Positions 7,379 to 14,064 of a DNA stretch of 14,064 bases are shown piece by piece. The notes below the pieces were generated by a model that saw only the letters and a list, made by a program, of their open reading frames with translations, searched no databases and was not told the origin of the DNA. Both the position numbers and the translations under genes were made by a program. This DNA is from Auxenochlorella pyrenoidosa. Lineage: Eukaryota > Chlorophyta > Trebouxiophyceae > Chlorellales > Chlorellaceae. The stretch is taken from contig KQ481993.1 in assembly GCA_001430745.1 (NCBI GenBank), positions 495,204-509,267 of the forward strand, read 5' to 3'. Numbering within the stretch: the first letter of the stretch is position 1; every line of letters begins with the position of its first letter.

Positions 7379-9429
7379 ATGCAGGCGTGGCCAGCGCGGA
7401 GAGTGTCAAGCTGCCGGCCAACCTGCGGCCTGGCGCCCTTTAGCGCTCAGGCTTTCGGTCCCAGCATTGGACACAGGTTGCTCAAATCCACAGCAAGCAA
7501 GCCGCAAGCGCGACATCCGCCTTGCAGACACCTTGCCGCCGGCAGCAGTAGCCGCCGGCATTCAGTCCGGCCGGCAGCAGCAGCAGCAGCAGCAGCAGCC
7601 GTGACTGCAAGCCCTGCCAAGCGCGTGGTCATCACGGGTGGCAGCCGGGGGCTGGGCTTCGCCATGGCGCAGCAGTTCCTTGCAGCGGGCGACAGCGTGG
7701 CCATTACGGGGCGCGACGCCGAGCGGCTGGCGGCGGCAGTCGAGGCGCTGCAGGTGGGCGCCTGCATGTGCTCTCCTGCCAGCCTACCCTGCTGGCCTTG
7801 TCTGCCAAACCTTCAAAGGCAAACCGTCGATGTTGCTGCGATGCACCTGCCCGCCAGCAGGAGGAGTGCGGGGAGGCTGCCCGCGTGCACGGCCTGCCTG
7901 CCGACAGCAGCAGCCCGCAGGACATGGAGCGGCTTGGTGGGTGGGTCAGGGAGCGCCTGGGCGGCGTGGACATCTGGCTCAACAATGCAGGCGAGGGGGA
8001 GGCCTTGAGCGGCAGGGCACAGCCCGCCAGCCTGCCAGTTGTGCTGTGCCGCCCACGCAGCCCCCGCCACCTGGGGACTGCTGTGCCTGTGGCAGCCTCT
8101 GGCCGTCGGCCACAGGGCGGCGGTGCCACCTCCGCATGCCGCCCCGCTGCCCCTGGTGCAGGCGAGGTGACGGCCAAGCGCCTGCTGGCAGATGTGGCGG
8201 CGGAGGAGGTGGTGCGAGTTGTGGGCACCAACGTGGTGGGCTCGCTGCTGGGCTGCCGGCAGGCGGTGGCGCTGATGAGGGAGCAGCCCGGGGCGGGCGG
8301 CCCGGAGCCGCGGTACCACATCTACAACTTTGGGTTCAGCCCCTGGGGCGCCAAGGTGGGGGTGATGTGTGGGGGTGGGGGTGTGAGGAGGGCAGAATTG
8401 GGGATGGGGCGCTGGGGCCCCACGCGAGTTTTGCTAGGGCGGATGTCTTGCAGCGGGGCGCCCTGTGGGCTCTGCTGGGCAGCAAGGCAGCACGGGGACC
8501 TGCGGGGCCTCCCGGCATGTTTTTGCGAGCTTCTGCCTATTGATATGCCGGCCGTGGCTGGTCGTGCCTGGGCCGTCTGGCCCGCCAGAGTGCCGCTCTC
8601 TCTCTGTCCCCCAAGCCGCGGCTCCCAAACTGTCCGGCCTGCGGCGGGGCAGGGAGCTTGCCTCCTCGCCTCGCCTTGCCCCCGAGCCCAGCCAGCCCAG
8701 CAAGGTCGCAGCCACCCAATCGCCCCACACCCGGCAGTTCACAAAGTCGGCGGCAACGCACAAGAGCACCAAGCGCGCGCTGGCCCAGCTGAACGAGAGC
8801 CTGGCGCAAGAGCTGCGGGAGGCGGGGCTGGCGGGCATCGGGGTGCACAACCTGTCGCCAGGCGAGGCGGGCATAGGGGCTGGGCCCAGGAGCCGGGCCA
8901 GTGCAGCTAGCCTGGCCTGCAGGCCACCTGTCCTGCACTCTGGCTGGGCTGGGCACGCCGGGTGGCTGGGCAGGCAGGGCAGGCAGGGCGTCTGGACTGC
9001 AACTGCAGGGCTTTGCATCCCCACTGGGAATGCAGGGTTGGGATGTGGCATGCACCCACGTCTGCGCAACCCTCCCCTCTGCCTCAATCACCCGCCCCCT
9101 CCCCCGCAGGCATGCTGCTCACCGACCTGCTGCTCAAGGATTCCACGCCCGCAGCCCGCCGCTTCTTCAACGCCCTGGCAGAGGAGCCCGAGACGGTGGC
9201 GGCGGCGCTGGTCCCGCGCATACGCGCCGCCACACGCGCCAGCAGCAGCATCGATTTCCTCACACCCGCAGACGCGCTGGCGAGGGTGCTGCGGGGCCTG
9301 CCCCAGATCATAAACGGCGGGCGGTTCTTTGACAAGGACGGGCGGCGGGTGGCGGCCCCCGGCGAGCGGTACCAGGAGAATGGCGTGCGGGTGCAGGTGC
9401 GGCGGCGGCAGACGACGCAGGCGCGGTAG
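7379..9429 (+). CDS. NOL: Chlorophyll(ide) b reductase-like short-chain dehydrogenase (NYC1/NOL family)
   Basis: An SDR of the NOL/NYC1 type. The family reduces chlorophyll b to 7-hydroxymethyl chlorophyll a in the plastid, the first step of chlorophyll b breakdown. Exons 7379-7753, 7861-7990, 8162-8355, 8738-8861 and 9110-9429 total 1143 nt, 380 aa. Residues 1-~78 are basic, Ser/Ala-rich and end in nine alanines, like a chloroplast transit peptide. Then come the NAD(P)-binding TGGSRGLG (86-93), NNAG (166-169), GTNVVG with Asn192, Ser228, Lys245 and the family signature VHNLSPGMLLTDLLL (~270-283). The YxxxK tyrosine position is His241, see findings. No membrane helix is evident, which favours NOL over NYC1. 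Introns 2 and 4 need GC donors to keep the NNAG and SPGM junctions. The start was chosen for the transit peptide and the ACCATG context. Family membership is strong; true chlorophyll b reductase activity is inferred. Confidence 0.85.
7575..7598 (+). repeat. (CAG)8 microsatellite coding for poly-alanine
   Basis: Eight CAG units, read in frame as GCA codons. With the following GCC they give nine consecutive alanines at the junction between the predicted transit peptide and the mature reductase. A change in unit number would keep frame, so this is a likely polymorphic site. Confidence 0.92.
7991..8161 (+). other. GC-AG intron (intron 2 of the reductase gene)
   Basis: The exon ends AATGCAG and the intron begins GCGAGG; it ends GGTGCAG. 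No GT donor near this point keeps the family alignment, whereas the GC donor rebuilds NNAG followed by EVTAK. The intron is 171 nt (57 codons) with no in-frame stop, so retaining it would insert residues without a frameshift. Confidence 0.75.
8862..9109 (+). other. GC-AG intron (intron 4 of the reductase gene)
   Basis: The exon ends TCGCCAG and the intron begins GCGAGG, the same donor as intron 2 of this gene; it ends in a C-rich tract and CCGCAG. Using it rebuilds the conserved NLSPGMLLTDLLL across the junction. Length is 248 nt. The middle is full of GGCAGG-type repeats (around 8955-8990). Confidence 0.75.
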
Positions 9430-9463
9430 CAGGGGGCCAGCGGCGCTGTGCATTCCGCAGACG

Positions 9464-9468
9464 TGTAA
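9464..9468 (+). terminator. Candidate poly(A) signal (TGTAA) for the reductase gene
   Basis: TGTAA is the usual poly(A) signal of chlorophyte algae. This copy lies 35 nt after the reductase stop codon. A second copy lies at 9548-9552. Either would place the transcript end within about 150 nt of the stop, close to the convergent gene 5. Confidence 0.45.
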
Positions 9469-9575
9469 CCCGTATTACCAGCTCATCTGCATGAGACCCT
9501 GCTCACACAAAATGCGCAGCCCATTTAATTTCACGATCTTATTCCACTGTAAGCACCTGGCCAAGTGCACGTGAT

Positions 9576-11201
9576 TTACACGACTGGTATGCCTGTCAAG
9601 AGCCTCCATGCAGCCAGGGCGCCGCATGTGGTGTGCCACACAACCCCGCTGAACCAGTACAGCCACAGCAGGCCGTGCAGCTCTCTTCCCTCCACCTGCG
9701 CTTGCCGTGCCAACTGCCCGCCCAGCTGCTGCTGGCCTGGCCTGGCTTCATGGGCCGCACCAGTGCGCAGCAGCTGCGCATCAAAGTCTGCCCGGCGCCG
9801 ACGTTTCAGGCAGCGCAGCGCCACCAGCGGCAGCGCAACCCCCAGCACAACCACCGCCCAGCTGCTGGCGGCCAGGCACTGCTCTACCGGCGGGGTAGGC
9901 ACCGTTCTCAGCCCAACATGCATGTTATCCAGCCAGAAAAACAGGTCGCCCAGCGGGCCCTCCGCGCCCGGCGCACGCAGCACGCGGCGGCAGACGGCGC
10001 CCCCAGACAGCAGCTGCAACACCAGGGGGAGGGAAGCAGCGTTGCACTCTGTCGCTGCCCCTTAGCAGGGTGACAGGCAGGCTGCAGTGGCAAATTGGCT
10101 GCTATTCAGGGCCTTGAAACAATGATGAGCACAGTCGGGCTTGCAGCAGCGGCGATGGCCGTTCGCGGCTCAGCGAGTGCCGCCACAGCAGGCCCGCAGC
10201 GTGGCGGGCCGTGCAGTCAGGCAGCAGCGCGCCCACTTGTGGGCATAGGCGTTTGCAATACGAGCCCGAGCGCTCCTGCCGGCGCGAACCGCAGCCTCCG
10301 GCAGGCAGCTTGCGGCAGCGTTGCCGCAGCGCTGCGGCAAGCTCACGGGCGCAACCGCCAGCGCGGGCAGCGGCACAGCCATGAAGGCGTGGTTGAGGCG
10401 CGTGTACAGCGATGTTGCGACCGTGCCGACCACACCGTTGTAGATGCACAGCATGAGGAGCACCAGGGCGCCGCTGCCCCTGTGCCGTTCAAAAAGATCG
10501 ATGCCGCCGTTGAAGGCTGTGGGGCAGGGCCAAGGCATGCCGACGGCGCTAGGGCGGATGGCAGGAAAGCAGGCAGGCAGGGCAGGCCCATGCTCTGACG
10601 GGCTGAAAGCCACATGCACAGGCAACTCAGTTGAGTGGAGCAGCACCTCTGCCAGCCCTGCCGCAGCAGGCTCACTCCCATCCACAGCCACCAGCAGCGT
10701 GGTCAGCATGCTCAGCGCCACGCACACCTCCCGATGGCGGATGTACACTTCTGGCCGGCGTGCTGCAAGCGCAGCTAGGGCTGTGGTCAACGCCGGGTGC
10801 ACCATGCACCGCAGGGCGAACCCTGCACGTGGGTTTAGGCCGCGCAATGCAATACTCAAGGCTGGGGTACTAGGCAATGAATGCTGTTTGCAAGCACTCC
10901 AGCTGGCAGCTATGTGAATGTAGATGCTGGCGTTTAGGACCCACATTGTGCTATGCAGGCAGGACCCGTGGCATGCTGTGCAGGCAGGACACACACTCCC
11001 GCCCGACTCACATGGCAGGCGCTCTGCAAGCAGGGCCTTGCAAACGATGAGCAGCACCCAAAGGGGTGCGGTTACGTGCACATTGACGTGGTCAAGCGCC
11101 ATGCCTGCCTCATAGTTCAGCCTGCGCCAGTCAACCCGGCAGGGTGAGGACACGGTCATGAGTGTGCCTCCCGTAGGTCCATGGACCAATGTAGAGTGCA
11201 T
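9576..11201 (-). CDS. Unrecognised multi-pass membrane protein, 4 exons
   Basis: I do not recognise this family. Four exons join with matching phases: 11012-11201, 10676-10822, 10347-10516, 9576-10013, giving 314 aa from the ATG at 11201. In-frame ATGs at 11159 (300 aa) and 11102 (281 aa) are alternatives; the last has the best context (GGCATGGCG), and a TAG sits directly before 11201. From the 11102 start, about seven hydrophobic segments can be seen: TAPLWVLLIVCKALLA, ALTTALAALAA, VCVALSMLTTLLVAV, GALVLLMLCIYNGVV, AFMAVPLPALAVAP, SSWAVVVLGVALPLVAL, and GLLWLYWFSGVVWHTTCGAL. A basic patch, KRRRR, follows the sixth. Donors are GTGAGT/GTGAGC, all strong. No catalytic motif, signal peptide or known domain is apparent. 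It converges with the reductase gene, 146 nt between stops. The gene is likely real because frame, splice phases and hydrophobicity agree; the intron at 10014-10346 could hide another exon. Confidence 0.62.
10321..10340. repeat. Perfect 20-bp palindrome beside a 5' splice site
   Basis: TTGCCGCAGCGCTGCGGCAA equals its own reverse complement. In the sense of the minus-strand membrane protein gene it occupies intron positions +7 to +26, immediately after the donor GTGAGC (10346-10341). A near-copy of one arm lies next to it at 10308-10320. Confidence 0.95.
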
Positions 11202-11624
11202 CTATTCGGCTAAACCCTGCCCCCGGGCAGCTTTTCTGATATGCATGCCCAGGACTTGCGGGCGGCAGGTGCCCCGTGCGGCAGCGGAAGGTGTCCCCTG
11301 ATGCGGCACGGCCCCCCTTATCGCGCCGCACAGCTTTGAAGACAGCGGGGGAGAGTTACAGGTGCAGTGAGCCAGGTCGGGCTGCAGCGTGAGGCTACTG
11401 GTACAGGGGTATACTGCTATTGGAGCGCCGCAGGCAGGACCGGCCACACCGCATGCAGTGTGCAGTGCAGGGTTTGGATGCAGGGCTGCAGATGAGCAGA
11501 AACTAGAGGTCATAAAACGAAGAGGGTGGGAGCATTCGATGCCGGCTTGTGACAAGTGCAAAGTCGGGGTGGGAGCGAGCTGGCAGACGGCGGCAGTTGG
11601 CAGGCTGCGGCAGGGTGCAGGGCC
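11202..11624. other. Intergenic region: upstream of gene 5 and 3' UTR of the WD40 gene
   Basis: 423 nt separate the longest start of the membrane protein gene from the stop of the WD40 gene; both are on the minus strand. It should hold the WD40 3' UTR and the membrane-protein promoter. On the minus strand a TGTAA lies at 11356-11360. No TATA-like element stands out. Open frames here look like GC-driven chance frames. Confidence 0.5.
11356..11360 (-). terminator. Candidate poly(A) signal (TGTAA on the minus strand) for the WD40 gene
   Basis: TTACA on the plus strand reads TGTAA on the minus strand, about 265 nt beyond the stop codon of the WDR26/GID7-like gene. It is the only exact copy I found in this intergenic region. 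Confidence 0.4.
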
Positions 11625-14064
11625 TCACTGCGTGGCGCCTCCCTCGAGCAGCGGCAACGCGTCGCTGCCGTCGCTCTCAGCAGAGGCAGCCGCAACCGCT
11701 GTAGGCGGCGTCTGCCAGATGTGTATCGACTTGTCATCGCTGGCGCTGGCAAACATATGCGGGTCTGCGGGGGCAGCGGGGCAGTGGCAACAGTGGCCAC
11801 CCGGGCTGCCTGCTCATGCCCAACAGCACCCGCCAGGCAGACGTGCCAGCGCGGGATGTGACGATGATGCTGCCGCTTGCAGTCTCACGCACTTGTGCCA
11901 CAGCCTGCGCCGGCACTTCCCAAAGCAGCGACGCACACCTGCAGGGTTCCATGCCACGCTGTTCACGGTGCCGCTGTGGCCCTCCAATGACAGCAGCCGC
12001 TCGCCTGCGCGGCAGACAGCACCGGGCGGTGGGGGAGGGGGTGGGGTGGGTTGGAGGGCAGGGGGGGCCATGCAACAGCGGGATGGTGCATGTCCATGGG
12101 CATGGCCGAGACCCATGATGCATCTGGCAGCTCTGAGGGGCCCCAACCCACCAGGTTTCGTGCCCTTCCTCTTGCTTCCCACCGGGCAAAACATCCCTGC
12201 AGTACAGCCAACCATCCCTGCCAGTTAGCCGTGCTTCCCCTTCCCCACCTGACTGCCTGTGGTAGACATACACGTGGCACTCCTCGCTGCCCGAGAGCAC
12301 AAACCGGTCGTCCAGGCCGCCTAGGCAGGAGCGCACCACAAACCGGCTCTGCTTGTCCTGCAGCAGGAGTGCAGGGCACAGGCGGGTGGAGTTGACAGCT
12401 GGGCAGGCGAGCAGGGCGGATAGCAACTCCAACCCGCACGACCCGTGCACATGCGCAACGGCACCACGCCTGCCAAGGCTCGCCATGCCCCCCCCGCCCC
12501 CCCCCCCTTCCTGCTGGCGCGCTGGCCCATCCTGACGTGCGGAAGTGCCCACTGGCTGATATCAATTGCCCCTGTCGCCCGGCCCAGTGCAAATGTCCCT
12601 GCCCTCGCCCTGCAGTGCGTGCCTGCCCTGCCCGCCCGCTCGTCCACCGACAGCCCACTCGAGAGCACTGCCCCACCCCTGCAGGCTCACGCTGGGGCCG
12701 CGATACGTCGCCGCGGGCATGGCGGGCACGCGAAGCTCGGCGCGGTCGGTCCCGCAGTCCCACAGGTGCATGCAGTTGGAGGTGAGGTTGGCCAGCAGGT
12801 AGCGTCCGTCGCGCGACATCGACATGGAGATGAGGGGCTCCGCCTCCGGGATGTGGCTCTCAGTGTCGGCCTGCAGGTCGTACACGCGCACCTTGCGCTC
12901 GCATGTGGTGGCCTGGGGGCGCGGGTTGGGGGTTGGGGGTGGGAGGACGGTCGGTGGGGGTGGGGGTGGGGGGGCGCTGGGGTGGTTGAGGGAGGGAGGA
13001 GGGAGTGGGGGCTGAGGCGCGCGCTGCTTCTCTCGCCGTGCCACATCCATGCGCTCTCTGCGCTGCCCTGGCGCCACATCACCGACATGCGGGGGGCAGC
13101 CTGCCTTGGCAGCACCCCACAGGCGCCCTAGGTGCCAGGCTGCTGAGGCCCAGCCCACAAAGCTGGACAAAGGACTCACAAGGATGTAGCGCCCGCCCTT
13201 GGCCACCAGCACCTCTTGCACGCGCTGGATGCGCCACTGCCGCTCCACTGTGCCGTCAAGGTTGACTATGCAGAGCTGCGGTGCAGGCAAGGTGGCGGCA
13301 GTGTGAAGCCGGGGCGGCGGCCGCTGAAGCGCGCCCAGCTGGTGGCGACAGCCGGCTGTGCGGGGCTGTTGCGGGTGCTGCAGTGTGTGGCGGCGCCGCC
13401 ATTGTGGGCTTGATGCAGCACGCAGCAACAAAGGGCCGCGGCAGCAGCGGGACTTGGGCCACGGTGCAAACCCACACAGCAGGGCGGCCGCGCGACACAC
13501 CCCACCATCAGCGGCACGCCTCCCAGCCCCGCCCCACTGCATTGCTGCCGCTCCCGGGCAACGCCCCTGCCAGCCTGCTGCCACGCACCTGCTTGTCGTG
13601 CCCGCCGGTGGCCAGGCGCTGCCCATCGGGGAACCAGGCGGCGCAGGCCACGGGCTCCTTGTGGTGCAAGAAGACGGCTAGGCACCTGCCGCTGGCAACG
13701 TCCCACAGCCGCAGCGCGTCCTGACCTGCAGCACACGAGTGCAGCCTGGGCAGGGGCAGGGTTGGGGCGCCGGCCAGCGCCCTGGGGCGGCACGCGCAAG
13801 GGCCGCGCTGCCGCAGGTGGCATGACGTGAGGGCTGTGCAGCAGCAACTGCCGCGCCCGCCCGGTGCGCGTGCACCTTCACCATGGCTGGCATGCAGGAG
13901 GCAGCGACCCGCCTGCCTTTCCCGGGCCAGACTACCCTGAAGCGCACCGCAGGTGGCCAGCTTCCGGTCGTCTGGGCTCCAGCAGAGGAAGGCAATCGAC
14001 CCGCGGTGCCCCCGCAGCACGTGCCGCTTCACAACGGTGCTGCCGACGCGCGGCGGGGCGCCGC
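11625..14064 (-). CDS. WDR26: WD40 repeat protein, WDR26/GID7-like, 3' part (7 exons)
   Basis: C-terminal ~295 residues of a WDR26/Gid7-type beta-propeller. In the family this subunit bridges and recruits substrates in the GID/CTLH ubiquitin ligase; the N-terminal LisH-CTLH part would lie off the right edge. Exons: 13948-14064 (continues beyond), 13589-13725, 13180-13275, 12691-12912, 12249-12357, 11939-12004, 11625-11764. Six blades are readable: GHRGSIAFLCWSPDD..LATCGQDALRLWD; PVACAAWFPDG..LATGGHDKQ; the divergent RVQEVLVAKGGRYIL; PLISMSMSRDGRYLL..MHLWD; RSCLGGLDDRFVLSGSEECHVYVYH; and [31 protein letters not shown]. The fifth and sixth match the WDR26 pattern of HSCFGG..FIASGSEDHKVYIWH and GHTRTVNCVSWNP well. 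A short acidic/Ala tail of ~25 residues follows the last blade. All splice phases agree. Orthology to WDR26 is strong from the blade sequences, but needs the missing N-terminus to confirm. Confidence 0.9.
12488..12506. repeat. C-rich tract (C8-G-C10) in a WD40-gene intron
   Basis: Nineteen bases on the plus strand, all C except one G, inside the intron 12358-12690. On the transcript it is a G-run, unlike the C-rich tract near the acceptor of the preceding intron. Confidence 0.85.
12917..13015 (+). repeat. Long G-rich tract with quadruplex-forming pattern
   Basis: About 100 nt on the plus strand with repeated runs of three to seven G's separated by T, A or short spacers. It lies in the intron 12913-13179 of the minus-strand WD40 gene, so the transcript carries the C-rich complement leading straight into the 3' splice site at 12913. 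Confidence 0.85.

Noticed and set aside
7638..8543. 301-codon plus-strand open frame within the reductase gene
   Set aside because: It is the wrong frame relative to the SDR motifs and crosses introns; a shadow of the real exons.
8955..8990. GGCAGG-type direct repeats as a CRISPR array or mobile element
   Set aside because: The units are short, irregular and occur in many introns and UTRs of the window (for example near 7065 and 10570); this is background simple repeat. I saw no spacer structure, terminal repeats or transposase.
10170..11201. 343-codon uninterrupted minus-strand frame as a single-exon gene
   Set aside because: The frame stays open only because two introns are stop-free multiples of three. 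The GTGAG donors, matching phases and removal of non-hydrophobic filler favour the spliced model, although without RNA data this is not final.
11389..12228. 279-codon plus-strand frame opposite the WD40 gene's end
   Set aside because: Antisense to supported exons, low-complexity translation, no recognisable domain.
12562..13626. 354-codon minus-strand open frame covering part of the WD40 gene as one exon
   Set aside because: It contains true WD40 exons but reads through two introns. Splicing the GT-AG introns gives clean blade sequence, so it is not a separate gene.
1..14064. A multi-gene biosynthetic or defence system
   Set aside because: The six genes belong to unrelated processes, lie on both strands and each has its own intron-rich structure, as in ordinary nuclear DNA. 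No tRNA or rRNA genes were recognised either.

Overview
This is an ordinary stretch of nuclear genome from a green alga, most likely a trebouxiophyte of the Chlorella type. The base composition is very GC-rich. The genes are cut into short exons by introns of about 107-382 nt. One gene belongs to the NYC1/NOL chlorophyll b reductase family, which implies a chlorophyll b-containing organism. There is no sign of bacterial operons, organellar DNA, CRISPR arrays, transposons or viral genes. The taxon is an inference from these traits; no marker gene is present. The first ~21 bases contain N's in a G-rich run and look like the edge of an assembly gap.

Six genes can be read, two of them cut by the window edges. 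(1) 188-1720, plus: the 3' part of a PLP-dependent cysteine synthase-like enzyme. (2) 2128-5601, minus: a complete ten-exon sugar porter (MFS), 495 aa. (3) 5890-7000, plus: a complete four-exon UFC1, the E2-like enzyme of UFMylation, 168 aa. (4) 7379-9429, plus: a complete five-exon chlorophyll b reductase-like SDR with a plastid-type N-terminus, 380 aa. (5) 9576-11201, minus: a four-exon multi-pass membrane protein that I do not recognise. (6) 11625-14064, minus: the 3' seven exons of a WD40 protein of the WDR26/GID7 type, continuing past the right edge.

I placed 29 introns by joining exons so that reading frame and family alignment are kept; the complete genes come out as exact multiples of three. 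Twenty-seven introns are GT-AG. Two, both in gene 4, are best explained as GC-AG with the same donor CAG|GCGAGG. Sixteen of the 29 are a multiple of three long, and nine of those contain no in-frame stop.

The genes do not form a pathway. Genes 1/2 and 4/5 are convergent, 2/3 are divergent and share a ~290 nt upstream region, and 5/6 are tandem on the minus strand. The points most worth a second look are the His in place of the catalytic Tyr in the reductase, the paired GC-AG introns, the unrecognised membrane protein, and a perfect 20-bp palindrome just inside one of its 5' splice sites. I see no new multi-gene system here.
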